In this document: positions 46,203 to 56,275 of the stretch, piece after piece
How positions within the stretch are numbered: position 1 is the first letter of the stretch
Layout: every line of letters starts with the position of its first letter
DNA from: Talaromyces rugulosus
Lineage: Eukaryota; Ascomycota; Eurotiomycetes; Eurotiales; Trichocomaceae
Direction: 5' to 3'
Assembly (NCBI RefSeq): GCF_013368755.1
Contig: NC_049561.1
Span: forward strand, 2,170,001-2,234,000
DNA length: 64,000 nt
The notes under the pieces: generated by a model
What the model was told of the DNA's origin: nothing
Databases searched by the model: none
The model's input: only the letters and a program-made list of their open reading frames with translations
Made by a program: the position numbers and the translations under genes

Positions 46203-48050
46203 TCAAGGAGCATCCGGATCCGGCTGCACTGCCCATGTGCGGTTCGTGACACCATTGACCGTCCCCTCGCTGCCACTCGGCTCCAAATTCAGAATTAGAA
46301 TCGTATTCTTCGTCTTCTCCAGCCACGCTCCCGGCAAAAAGTACGATTGTTGCGGACCGATCGTCCAGAAACGGCCCAGGTTGTTGCCGTTCACCCAGAT
46401 GACGCCCTTGGTCCAGCCGGGCAGTTCCAAGAATGTGTCACCGGGGGTGGACACGTCAAAGGTGCCCGTGTAGAAGATGGGGCTATCAGCCGAGGAAACA
46501 TTGCCTGGTGCTGACGCGCCAGAAGGCTTGTCAAGTCCGCTTTCTAGCGGTAGAGTATACACGTCCCAGCCGCTAAGTACCGTGTCGCTGACCTTGACGT
46601 CGCCGATAACGCCCTTTGTCTGGGACGTAATCAAGCTGCCGAAATTGATACGGCCCAGGTTCTCGCTCAGCAGATCCAGAGTGTCACCGGCTTTCAAATC
46701 GAGAGTGACGTTTTGCTGCTCGCCGGCCGGATACAAACTGTCAATCACGCCCTGTCGCTCCCCATTCACGTACACGATAATCCGGTCCTTGGCGGCTACG
46801 CCAGGCGTCAACAGGCCGCTGACAGAGTCGCTGACGTTGTATCGATACAAAGTAAATCCATACCACTGGTTCAGCTGCTCCATGTTAACCGGGGTGTCCA
46901 TGGTCTGCGGGGTGGGCAGGGCGTCGAAGAGGTAAAACGCAGGCTTCACGTCGATTGAGGAGATGTTAATCATCGGGTCAATGTCCGGAACGTCTGGAAG
47001 ATCAGAAGTATAGTTTCCGAGCGCCTCACGCAGGGCATAGTAGATATCAGTGGGCCGGCCAGACTCGTCCAGAGGAGCGCCATAGTCGTAACTGGTCGTG
47101 ATCGGCAGGGTCGAGTTGCCCCAGTCGGCACCGTTTTGGAAACCAAAATTGGTGCCGCCGTTGAACATGTAGAGGCTGAAAGATGTATTGTTGTCCAGGG
47201 CAGCAGCCAGGTCAGCTTGGATACTGGCGATTCGCTCCGTGTTTCCGACAATCGACTGGTGAGGCTGGCCCCATTGATCGAGCCAGGTGATGTAATATTC
47301 GCCGTCCATGTTCGGTCCCTTCATACCATCCTTTGCTCTAGCCTTCGGGCCGTCTATCGTGCTACCATCGGTCTCGGCCAGGATGTTGGGAATGGCGCCA
47401 GCCTCCAGAGCATCCGGCCCATCGTTGGTATACAAGATAGCACCGCCGGTAAAAGCACTCTCAAACTGCGCAGCAAGCGCACTCGTATACGTGTGGTCAC
47501 TATCATAAAACCCGTACTCATTCTCAACCTGAACCATGATAATCGGGCCGCCGTTGTTGATCATCAGCGGATCCAGCCAGTCGCCCAGCCAGTTGAGCCA
47601 CGACTGAGTCCTCTCCAGGAACTGCGGGTTGTTCGAGCGCACCGTCATATTGTCGATATTGTTCAACCAGGCTGGGAACCCACCCCATTCGTGCTCGCCA
47701 CAAATGTAGGGTCCCACGCGCAAGACGACCTGCAGGCCAGCATCCTGCGCCTTTTCAGCGTAGGCGGCAAAGTTGTTGCTGCCGTTGGTGATGTACTGGC
47801 CCGGTTGGTCCTCGATCTGGTTCCAGTAGACATACGTGCTGATGGTGTTCAGGCCCATGGCGCGCGCAAACGCCAGGCGTGAGTCCCATTCTTGCCACGG
47901 CACGCGCTGGGCGTCCATCTGGCCGCCGATTATTTTGAAGGGCTCGCCATTGAGTAGGAAGTCGGTGTCATTATAGGTGAAGTTTGCGCCGAGGCTGGGT
48001 TGCACACTGGCCAGCGCAGCGAGCAGGCCACCAAACGTGTACAGATGCAT
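46203..48050 (-). CDS. Secreted beta-galactosidase, GH35
   Basis: Intronless gene for 615 aa. The signal peptide (MHLYTFGGLLAALASVQPSLG) indicates secretion. The TIM-barrel domain starts at FLLNGEPFKIIGGQMDAQRVP and shows the GH35 pattern GLNTISTYVYWNQIE and RVGPYICGEHEWGGFPAWL. The acid/base Glu is in MVQVENEYG (about 175-180), and the nucleophile Glu is in DGEYYITWLDQWGQPH, which parallels the SEFYTGWLDHWG motif of animal GLB1. Beta-sandwich domains follow, ending in WVNGNNLGRFW and GPQQSYFLPGAWL, both standard for the family. At 615 aa it belongs to the shorter GLB1-like group, not to the ~1000-aa fungal LacA group. Likely role is release of terminal beta-galactose from plant or glycan substrates. 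Confidence 0.94.
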   Translation of the reverse strand: MHLYTFGGLLAALASVQPSLGANFTYNDTDFLLNGEPFKIIGGQMDAQRVPWQEWDSRLAFARAMGLNTISTYVYWNQIEDQPGQYITNGSNNFAAYAEKAQDAGLQVVLRVGPYICGEHEWGGFPAWLNNIDNMTVRSNNPQFLERTQSWLNWLGDWLDPLMINNGGPIIMVQVENEYGFYDSDHTYTSALAAQFESAFTGGAILYTNDGPDALEAGAIPNILAETDGSTIDGPKARAKDGMKGPNMDGEYYITWLDQWGQPHQSIVGNTERIASIQADLAAALDNNTSFSLYMFNGGTNFGFQNGADWGNSTLPITTSYDYGAPLDESGRPTDIYYALREALGNYTSDLPDVPDIDPMINISSIDVKPAFYLFDALPTPQTMDTPVNMEQLNQWYGFTLYRYNVSDSVSGLLTPGVAAKDRIIVYVNGERQGVIDSLYPAGEQQNVTLDLKAGDTLDLLSENLGRINFGSLITSQTKGVIGDVKVSDTVLSGWDVYTLPLESGLDKPSGASAPGNVSSADSPIFYTGTFDVSTPGDTFLELPGWTKGVIWVNGNNLGRFWTIGPQQSYFLPGAWLEKTKNTILILNLEPSGSEGTVNGVTNRTWAVQPDPDAP

Positions 48051-48779
48051 TTTTTTTATTAAAAAAAAAAAAAAGGTGAATAGTCACACGCACATCAAAA
48101 AAACCAGGGCGATTGAGGCATATATAATAGCCATCGCTAGTGCACATCCCCCAGCTCAGCCTCACACTGTAGACTGAAGTCGAGGATGAGGGATGGCCGG
48201 CCCCAGGTTACATCGCTGTATGAATCGGGAGTCAACTTTATTGAAACATGCGGAGACGGCCAATGAAATAGTTCGCTGTACCTGGTATACCCCGGCTCAT
48301 CCAGCTATAGTCTTTAGCTGATGCTTAGCGATGTTGCTTAGCCTATGGGCAGCCTGAAGTGTTGCGAGAAGAAAAGTTTTGGGGCCGCAGTCGCTCGTTT
48401 TATCCTACACAAGTCCGTGCAACATACTTTTTAATTTTTTTTTTTTAAACGCAATTATTTAATTAATACACTGCTACAGACTACATAATAATAATTAACA
48501 CTGCATTTGAGTTCCCATCATACGGACCGAGTTGTGAGTTCTACTACTCGGGGAAATAGTGGCTGCAGGCTGTAGGCCTTAGGCCTTAAAAGCCTCGTAG
48601 ACTAATACCTTGGGTAACACTACATTATAGTCTAGACAATACTGGCCACTGTGTCAACTGACAGGCAGAATTCAGCAGTCAATGTTAATATGATTCGTCT
48701 CAATCGTAAGCTATAATACAGTAAACAATACAGTATGCAAACATGCTCAAAATACCAAACCAACAAGTACACAGTATAT
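48051..48779. promoter_or_regulatory. GH35 promoter and 3' region of next gene
   Basis: 729 bp. A T-run/A-run pair (48052-48075) lies immediately upstream of the GH35 ATG on its sense strand, probably part of a short leader. There is a T-rich run near 48429-48448. No gene or RNA was recognised. Confidence 0.45.
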
Positions 48780-49501
48780 TCAAGCAGGCTCACTCACAAC
48801 ACCCTTCTCTCCTAGCCGGTCAACAACACCCTTCCTAAGCCTCAACAACCGCTCAATATCCCCCGGCGAGAGCCTCTGCCGGTCACGCATCGAGAGCACC
48901 TGCCGGATCGTCAGGGCATCTAGAAACTCGCGGCCCGGATGACTCGGACGCCCAAAGGCCTCTTGCTCCTGCTCTGCAAGCCTGGTAATACGTGCGCGCG
49001 AGGAAACGACCAGCAGCGCGGGGTTGTTGTCGGCGTCGGGGAACACGGAGGGCCGGCGCGAGGCAGCATTGAATGTGCTCGAGTTGGACATTGTGGGATT
49101 CGGCGTGACGGGGCCGATAGAGCGTAGGGAGGCGGCGAAGTGAGGGTCGTGAGCATCGAGGTCAATGGCTTTGAAGGTTAGCTGTCTTGATTTCTTTGTC
49201 AAGCAAAGTAAATCTTTGAGCTGGAACACTGCTGTCATGGAGATGAGGCAGAGGTGCAGCTCAAAGATGGTATAGAAATAATACCTTGCGTTCGTGAAGA
49301 CGACACCTCTTCACTGGAATGATATCTAGGTCCAGCCTCTGGCGCGCGTGTCGCTTGTGGTTGTTGTTGCTGTTGCTGCTGCTGCTGTTGTTGCTGTCGT
49401 GGCGCTGCAGTCCTCGTGCTGGGAGACGGCGAACTGGGATACTGACGCCGCGAAGCCGCAGCTGCAGCTGACCTGGCTGGTTTCGACGCAGAGGAACCCA
49501 T
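48780..49501 (-). CDS. Small predicted N-myristoylated, poly-Q protein, uncharacterised
   Basis: 201 aa from exons 49501..49285 and 49168..48780. The donor is GTATTA and the acceptor CTTCAAAG, joining SSRTQ to AIDLDAHDP; the 116-nt intron gives the only in-phase join I found. MGSSASKPARS is a good N-myristoylation signal (Gly2, Ser6, Lys7), so membrane association is likely. A Q12 run follows from CAG/CAA repeats (about residues 36-47), then an Ala/Ser-rich disordered part. The second exon holds a conserved-looking helical region (FLDALTIRQVLSMRDRQRLSPGDIERLLRLRKGVVDRLG), which may be the functional domain. I do not recognise a named family. The splice is less certain than for neighbouring genes because the acceptor is weak. 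Confidence 0.75.
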
Positions 49502-49874
49502 GCTGATCGTGTTTTATCCAAAACAAAAACGGTTCTGGTGCTGTCAAAGTCAAAAGTCGCCAAGAAAGACCAGCAGCAAAACTAGCGTTAGCGGCAGCGG
49601 CAGTTAGTGACGTCAGCAGCGCAGTTGACATGAACCGAAATGGAAATACTCAAGACTCAATTCTTTCTCAAATGGGAATAATTCATGGAATAATTCGTGG
49701 CTTTTTGGGACTGCCCTATCAATACATCTATATCACATGACAACAAGAAATAGAGCTATAATATAAAAAATTCTGTCTACAGGCTACATCAATAGACATC
49801 TTGAAAATGTTCAACTTGATCAAATCCACAACCCTCAACCTGGTCGTGGATAATCCGTACAATCATGCGATCGT
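49502..49874. promoter_or_regulatory. Promoter of the myristoylated-protein gene and swp1 3' region
   Basis: 373 bp on the minus strand. No specific motif seen. Confidence 0.4.
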
Positions 49875-50915
49875 CTATCGTAGGCCTGCTAGTCGTCTCG
49901 ATTGGACCTCGCCCAAGGCGCGGCTGCCGCTCAGGAACGCGATGGTGCCGACTGCAAGAGCTGCAGGGAGTGTCTGGAACAGATTCCAAGACGTATAGTA
50001 CAAAAAGAAGATGCCCTCGAGGCCGATGATCGATCCAACGAACACAACATGAGGGATTGGCGCAGATTGGAGTGCCGCAGGGAGGTGGTTGAGGTTTGCA
50101 TCTAGGAAGAACCACTGTTAAGTACCGTTAGTCGCATGGCAATAAAACATAGCTTTGCTAGTCAACATACCGAGGCAGCCAGAACTGGAATAGTAATCAG
50201 AGTCGCCAGGAGGAAAATCAATGTAAGGAGAACGGCGGGGCTCTGGGGGTCTTGTTTGAAGATGTGATGGATCTCAGCAAGCTTTCCGTATCGCTCAATG
50301 TCGTCTGATTTGGAAGACTTCTTGCCCTCCCCGTTGACGGACAGCTGGAAAGCGAGTTTACGGTAGGGATCGGAGGCTCCAAAGGACCCGATCACGATTT
50401 CGGCGTCGATAGGGCTAGAGCCAGTCAAAAACTGCACTGGCAGGTCTTTCTGGGCCTAGAATCGCCAATAGTATGAGCACGCGAACCACAACACTCTTTC
50501 TTGAGCGTGCGCACTCACCAATTCAAGCTTGGACTTGCCGCTGTCCTTGACGCTCAGAGGGTATGAAATATCAAGGCCATTCTGCGAGTCCTTCAGCAGC
50601 AAAAACGCCTGGTGCGGGCGTTTGGCGCTGCGGGCTTCTTGCGTGGTCAGGATCAGCTTGAGGGAATCGGATTCGCCGAGGGCAATGGGCTGCGACAACG
50701 GGGTGTTTTCCTTGAGACTGCTGCAATTAGCATTATCCTGGACAAAATACCCAAACCACAGGTAAATGCGCAACTTACGTCTCCTTGATGTTCGCCGACG
50801 CCGACTTGGAGTTAACTGACACGGTGGCATCAGTAAAGCCCCAAGAGGCCGCGTACACGGAGGGAGCAGCTGCAGCCAGCAGGCCGAGCTGCACAGCACA
50901 CTGGATCAGGCGCAT
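49875..50915 (-). CDS. swp1: Oligosaccharyltransferase subunit Swp1 / ribophorin II
   Basis: Subunit of the ER oligosaccharyltransferase that performs N-glycosylation. 287 aa from exons 50915..50779, 50720..50519, 50455..50171 and 50114..49875; joins give IKET|SLKENTP, LEL|AQKDLPVQ and VLAAS|WFFLDANL. A signal peptide (MRLIQCAVQLGLLAAAAPSVYA) precedes a lumenal beta domain (ISYPLSVKDSGKSKLEL, GSFGASDPYRKLAF). The segment around FKQDPQSPAVLLTLIFLL leads into three membrane helices: TLIFLLATLITIPVLAA, VVFVGSIIGLEGIFFLYY and ALAVGTIAFLSGSRAL. KxDP plus three helices is the Swp1/RPN2 signature. The start at 50915 gives the signal peptide directly. Its start is divergent from that of the nuclear protein gene at 52006. 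Confidence 0.92.
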
Positions 50916-52005
50916 TGCAAAAACGGAAAAAAAGAAGCTTGAATTGGTATGGGAAACAAAAGTAAACGCTCAGAGCTGGCGAGCGAAGGTGTTGTTGCGT
51001 GGTCCCAGTTGCTAGTAGGAGCTCAGGCCGGAAGGCGCCAAGACGGGCTAAACCAGTCCAGTGACCCAGAGTCCAAGCCCTAATTCCTTGTTCTGCTGAT
51101 CTCGCCGAAAAACGTCCGCGTTTTTCTTTTCCTCGACTGCTTCAGCGCTGAACCCCGGTCGCACCCCAATCGATCTGCCTTTAACGTACCTCCGACCGCA
51201 TCCACAAGCCTCGGTTTACCTATCGTGGCCCTTTCTGCATCCGTTTCGCCCGACCGACGAGCGTGCGACGCCTAACATCTTCCCGAAAGGCCCGGCAACC
51301 TGTCGAGCCCTGGACGATACACCCAGAGCAGCCCGCTGGCTGGCTTATAATATTTCCAAAGAGTCGGTGGCTACCTGGAGGCGATATCCTATACGGTACG
51401 TGCTGTACTGGAGCCCTGTCTGGTGGCTGCAAGGTGGCCCAAAGTTCTCGGTCCTACGGCGATGGCCCCAACCTTCAAGTGGCGCCTTTAATTGTCTCGT
51501 TTGACGTGCAAATCCGGGTTTGCTGATCTGAATATTTGCACTTTAGGGCGTTGTTGTACATTCTTGCTCCAGATCCACCGCTTCTCGCTTTTCTTTATGC
51601 GGTCGCTGTCCTTTCTTGTCGCTAGCCCTAGACCCTACTTTCCCAGCACCAGCCAGACCAACGTGCCTCTCCCACGCCAGATACAACAGGGCATGGGAAA
51701 TGGGATGTGAACTCTTAATATTCTAAACCACACCCGCCGCTTGTTCTTTCTTTTTTATTTTTGGTTGGCCACTGTACGTGAATTGCGATGGAGCCATTGT
51801 CCCAGTCACAGCCCTACTGGCTGGTGACCAGTCATCCATCATCCATCCCTCCCAACGCTGACTCGTCTACAGTGAAACATCCAGTTTGAAAATCTGGAGC
51901 TGGCCGCAACCTTTTCTCTGGCTTCCTGTCATATTGTACGCACTTGCCATTTTTCTGCCTAGTCATACGTCTAACCATCTATCTAGACAGAGACAGCTTC
52001 GCAAG
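50916..52005. promoter_or_regulatory. Divergent region swp1 / orphan nuclear protein, with likely leader intron
   Basis: 1090 bp between divergent starts. On the plus strand, GTACGC at 51936, a CTAAC branch (51971-51975) and CTAG at 51986 define a probable 51-nt intron in the 5' leader of the gene at 52006. Without it the coding frame appears to extend upstream, but only through a non-ATG codon. The remaining sequence is GC-rich with several CT tracts; no other gene was recognised. Confidence 0.5.
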
Positions 52006-54711
52006 ATGGCTGCGCACGAGGATGTCCAGAAGTCTTCTTCCATGCCATCGACCCCCCAGCCACTCCTATTTTTCGACGCAGACGGCCAGCCCAACCAGCC
52101 CGCCAGTGATGACATCTGGCACAATGCAAAGCGTCGTCGTACGCATAGAACCGGCAGCGAGACGCAGTTTATCCACATGAATGGGTACAAAAGCGACAGC
52201 CAGGTTGGCACCAGATTCAACAACACCTACGTTGACTCATATACGGACTCCAAAACCTTTGATAGCGTCCAAACCCAGTCGGCCGACGCTACCTCCACGC
52301 CTGAGTCTACTCCAGTCGTCGAGGTCCCTCCCCAAAATGTCAGTGAAGAGCGATCAGAGCGTTCAGAACGGTCAGAGCCAGTGTCAGTCAAAGCAACTCG
52401 CAGCAACCGCAAGCCTGCTGAGCGCTCTACTGAAACCTCGTCCAGGGTGTTAAAAGTCAAGTCGGGCTCGGGCTCGTCTCAGCAGACAAACATTCAGACC
52501 TTCATCTTCAAGACTAAGCTGGATCCTCGTCTTGCTCACCAAGGCCGCTCAGACGAGCCAGCGACTCCATCTTCCATCAACGACACCACAGAGCTCCAGG
52601 CTGAGAATGTGTCGTCGGTCGAACCCGCAAAGCCCACCCGCAGGACTCGCAAGTCCGATACAACCATGCTCAAATTCAAGAGCTATACTCCAAATACTAC
52701 GCCTGTGGGCCGAACTTCCACTCGCAAGCCCTCACGGCAGGAGTACCAGCCAGTAGACACTGAAGCCGCAACACCTACTTCAAAATCACCTACAATGACT
52801 ATCGATGACTATTATCCTTCTTTTACAAACACCTTTGATCAAGAGAAAGAGAAGAGCCCTTCAAAGATGAGTCAGTTTGAAACGCCGTACAAAGAGGAAG
52901 AACCTGCAGAAGGCTCTGGAGAGCCCAGCTCGACACAACGCCGTAGCACGAGAGCCCGCAAACCCGTCAGCACATTGAACGACGAAGCTCGTAAGAATAT
53001 GCGTTCTTTGAAACGGACCGCATCGGCAAAGACGACCAAAGAGGGAAAACCCATCCTCAAGCCTCTTGACGTTGAAATGGCCGATGCATATTCTTGCAAT
53101 GCCAATTCCTTGACCAATTCCCAAAACGCCACTGCTCCATCCACTCCAGTCTCAGAAATTGATCTCCCGCATGGTATAACCAGAGACGACGGTTCCTTTG
53201 AAGGCTTTGGCACACCTTCGCCAGAGAGTTTATCAGCTGCAACACGCACCTCTGGACGGTTGCGCAAACCAACTATCAAGGCTATTGAGGCTTTGCAGTC
53301 AAAGCCTAGGACTCGCAAGCGGATGCGAGACTCGGATCAAGGCCTTCTGGCTGAGCCCCATACCAACGACAAATCAACACCAGAACCTGGGAACAATGCA
53401 GATTTATCGGCAGTCTCAATGTCCCGGAGTACCAGCGGTGCTGTCAGTGAGGTTGTTTCGGTTATTGTTGAAGACCCCGATATGATAGGCCGTCAGCTGT
53501 ATGAATTGGCAGCAGCGGCATTCGCCGACACCACCACTGCCGAGGAAGACCATGCTGGGGTCTTGAAGCTGCGCGAAGCCTTCAACCAGAACAAGGCTCA
53601 GCAGGCGCTGATAGCCATTAGCGAAGTTCCTGCTACCGAGGAGCCCGTGTTTGATATCCACAGAATTGACCACCTGGGCGAAATAGACCCTGATGTGCCC
53701 CTCGACCACTCCAAGACTCCTCGTCCGTGGGTTGAGAGCGACGGCTGGACGCACACCGGGCGTGTAAACGAGTTTGGAGAAGAGTATTGCACCGCCCCAG
53801 CGAGCAGATACCAGTGGGTCAAACACTCGTCAAATTATCGCACCCCGGTCGGACCTGTCCCAACACCGCCGCCTTTTATCAAGTCCGTGGAAGAACTTCG
53901 GCGGGATAATATCTTTGGATTCCCACCCAGTCCGGGCCAGCGCAATCTCTCTCAGGAACACCCGGGCCAAGTATGGCAACATGAAGATGTAGACGACTTT
54001 TTGGAACGCCAGGTCTCTTTTCAAGCCGCCGATGAGGCAATGGCCCAGGGCTTGGGACGATCCATTGTGCCACGCCCCTCGGACGGAATGGATGCCGATG
54101 ACTCGCAATCGACGAGTGGGAATAATGACGAGACGGTGCCCAGATTTAAGAAACCAATCCGTCTTGTCCTTGTCGACTCATCGAAACTGGGAAATGGTCG
54201 CTCTCGCGCCTCGGCTCTACGAAGACGACGCCAAAGCGCACCAGTCTCTACTGAACAAAAGTTTGCGGCTACCGCCACTAATACACCCACCAAAACCCGC
54301 CGCCGAAAACGCTCGTTGGGTGATATCTCAATCGACATGAAAGACGTCGTTCTCGATGATGATGTTGATGATAATGATTATGATGACGCTGCCGCCGCCG
54401 AACCAACCCCGCAACGCAAGAAACGGCGCTCTACTGCTCTTTTGGGTGGTAGTAACGCAGAGGAAAATTCGCCTGCGCGGCACACGCCCAAACCGTATGG
54501 AAGGGGGTCATCGTTGATGACACCCGGACCCAGGCCGAGAGGTACACCAAGGGGTCGTCGCGGTGGAGGAACCCGCGGAGCTCATTCAGCGAGAGCAGCG
54601 TCAAAGTCCAATGCCTTTACGTCTATTAATAATAATAACAACCACTCGCCGACGACTGCGCCTGCTGGACGTGGCGGCCGTCGTCGTACGCTGGGGGCGA
54701 CTCCTAAATAA
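52006..54711 (+). CDS. Orphan basic nuclear protein
   Basis: Intronless coding region of 901 aa, starting at the first ATG after a likely leader intron. Mostly disordered and rich in Ser/Thr/Pro and Arg/Lys, with repeated TRKPS, RRSTRARKP and RTSGRLRKPT motifs and an ERSERSERSE repeat. A more conserved-looking central region (about 590-690) has aromatic and Pro-rich sequence: PRPWVESDGWTHTGRVNEFGEEY, PASRYQWVKHSSNYRTPVGPVP, then RRDNIFGFPPSPGQ. The C-terminus has an acidic run (DDDVDDNDYDD), bipartite-like basic clusters (KTRRRKRS, RKKRRS) and an RGG-like tail (RGTPRGRRGGG, GRGGRRRT). It is probably a nuclear, nucleic-acid-associated protein. I recognise no named family. Confidence 0.8.
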   Translation: MAAHEDVQKSSSMPSTPQPLLFFDADGQPNQPASDDIWHNAKRRRTHRTGSETQFIHMNGYKSDSQVGTRFNNTYVDSYTDSKTFDSVQTQSADATSTPESTPVVEVPPQNVSEERSERSERSEPVSVKATRSNRKPAERSTETSSRVLKVKSGSGSSQQTNIQTFIFKTKLDPRLAHQGRSDEPATPSSINDTTELQAENVSSVEPAKPTRRTRKSDTTMLKFKSYTPNTTPVGRTSTRKPSRQEYQPVDTEAATPTSKSPTMTIDDYYPSFTNTFDQEKEKSPSKMSQFETPYKEEEPAEGSGEPSSTQRRSTRARKPVSTLNDEARKNMRSLKRTASAKTTKEGKPILKPLDVEMADAYSCNANSLTNSQNATAPSTPVSEIDLPHGITRDDGSFEGFGTPSPESLSAATRTSGRLRKPTIKAIEALQSKPRTRKRMRDSDQGLLAEPHTNDKSTPEPGNNADLSAVSMSRSTSGAVSEVVSVIVEDPDMIGRQLYELAAAAFADTTTAEEDHAGVLKLREAFNQNKAQQALIAISEVPATEEPVFDIHRIDHLGEIDPDVPLDHSKTPRPWVESDGWTHTGRVNEFGEEYCTAPASRYQWVKHSSNYRTPVGPVPTPPPFIKSVEELRRDNIFGFPPSPGQRNLSQEHPGQVWQHEDVDDFLERQVSFQAADEAMAQGLGRSIVPRPSDGMDADDSQSTSGNNDETVPRFKKPIRLVLVDSSKLGNGRSRASALRRRRQSAPVSTEQKFAATATNTPTKTRRRKRSLGDISIDMKDVVLDDDVDDNDYDDAAAAEPTPQRKKRRSTALLGGSNAEENSPARHTPKPYGRGSSLMTPGPRPRGTPRGRRGGGTRGAHSARAASKSNAFTSINNNNNHSPTTAPAGRGGRRRTLGATPK

Positions 54712-55571
54712 GGATACCCAGGTTTTCTTTTCTTTTCTTCTTTTTGACTCATGCTTTCCGTTTTCATAACTATATGCATTTGCATGGTCCGGTAAATCTT
54801 GCCTTGAATTGTGTCGAGCCTGTTGATTGCTATTATTCCTTTCGGGCTTTGTGCTTTATGCTGTTTGATTTTCGGTTTTTGAATATCAGCATCGATTACA
54901 CTACATGTATGCATTGTATCATAAATATCTTTATATTTTTTTCTTCTTTTAATTTTGAACTTGATTTAAGAAGCAAGATTTTTGTCATTTCTTTTCTTTT
55001 CTTTTCTTTTTTCCCCTTGTGGTTTGCTTGTTTTTGTTTTCCGGGTGGCTTTCTTCTTGATGCTAATTTAAAGATTTGTCTGTACTGGTAGAATTGTTTT
55101 GACATGATGAGAATGATGAGAATTATGAGCACGAGTTTATCAATACTGATTTCCTTTTTAATAACTGGGAAAAGGTCTACATCAATTGATAGAAGTGACT
55201 ATCTTTTGAATGTATACTGACGGCAGTGTCTCCGGGAGCCCAACATTTTGAATCCTCTTGTTTAATGAGCCCGGAAGTAACATCCATACTGGCATTTAAT
55301 AATAAATACGAAAAAAAAAGTGGCCAAATCGTGTCGAATTAGATGTAACCAAGACCAGCAGTTGACATCTGGAGGCTGACCTAACTTAAAAATTAATAGC
55401 CGCCGAGTGAGCCGCAGTGTTAAACTTGCCAACCCGAGGAAACGTCAACTTTCAACTACCACCGGGAAAAGAAAAAAAAAGATAAAAAGGCAATAATGAC
55501 CAACAATAAAAGAAGCATTAAGCCACTAAGATAAAACCCTCTTCATCTTATTTCATTCATCACCATCGACA
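54712..55571. other. Intergenic
   Basis: 860 bp. T-rich 3' region of the nuclear-protein gene (a TTTTC repeat near 54990-55010), then AT-rich sequence and an A-run (55311-55320) toward the promoter of the small membrane-protein gene. Two TGATGA-like motifs near 55105 lack a matching D-box partner at proper spacing. Confidence 0.45.
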
Positions 55572-55887
55572 ATGTCATCACCCCAAAAGCGCGTCATCTC
55601 AGAACAAGAGGCCCGACAGCTGGCCGCTGCTGGCCCAAGACGACAACAACCACAACCACAGACGCCACAACCTGTGCGACGACCAAGGGCACCAATCGAT
55701 ATCAGGCAGACCAAGAAGTATAAAAGTCTTTATAGAAAGTGAGTCTTCCCCTTCCCACCCAAAAACAAAACAAAGAGACTCGTCATTCTGATTTGGTTTA
55801 TAGGTGGGTGTCGACAATCGTCGCGCTTCCGATTTTGTTTTACACTTCTTGGGAGTTGTATCAGCGTGGTATGTTCTTTTCTTCTTC

Positions 55888-55919
<32 letters not shown>

Positions 55920-56065
55920 CGAAACGAAATGAAATGGTAGACTGTTTTAGTCGTGCTGGCGCTGACATGTTGGAATCGCTCATAGTATACGCCGGAAAAA
56001 CACAAAAGCATCTTATCGACAAGACTAAGCGTACTGTTAAAGACGAAAAGAGGAACGGTGTTTAA
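55572..56065 (+). CDS. Small single-span membrane protein, uncharacterised
   Basis: Predicted 118 aa from exons 55572..55738, 55804..55868 and 55941..56065. A Gln/Pro/Arg-rich N-terminus (EQEARQLAAAGPRRQQPQPQ) leads to a conserved-looking segment (PIDIRQTKKYKSLYRK|WVSTIVALPILFYTSWELYQR) with one membrane helix. The second intron (72 nt, containing a run of about 32 A) is a multiple of three with no stop, so retained-intron and spliced forms both stay in frame. The alternative acceptor at 55950 (TTTTAG) would instead give a short tail VVLALTCWNRS. The C-terminal sequence is therefore uncertain; the first two exons are firm. The function is unknown. Confidence 0.62.
55887..55919 (+). repeat. 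Poly-A run (~32) inside an intron
   Basis: Long homopolymer of A in the second intron of the small membrane-protein gene; length is likely to be variable and error-prone. Confidence 0.85.
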
Positions 56066-56275
56066 TTGGCCTTCTTAAAACAAAATTCTGATTGTATTAT
56101 TAACTAGGTAGTGGGTAGGTATACATTAATTTGTATCATAGTATAATAGAGTGTCTTGATCTTCTACCGCAAGACTGTCATTGCCGACTAAAATAATAAT
56201 AGCTAGAGGACGGCAACGTTGCCTATAACCGACCCAAAAAGAAAAGGAAAACCACGACTCGATGGATTTGTGACC

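Noticed and set aside
47136..47882. 248-codon plus-strand open frame
   Set aside because: Antisense to the GH35 gene; arises from codon bias and shows no domain.
51886..52005. N-terminal extension of the orphan nuclear protein with a hydrophobic segment
   Set aside because: It would need a non-ATG start and spans a likely 51-nt leader intron with a branch site; the ATG at 52006 is preferred.
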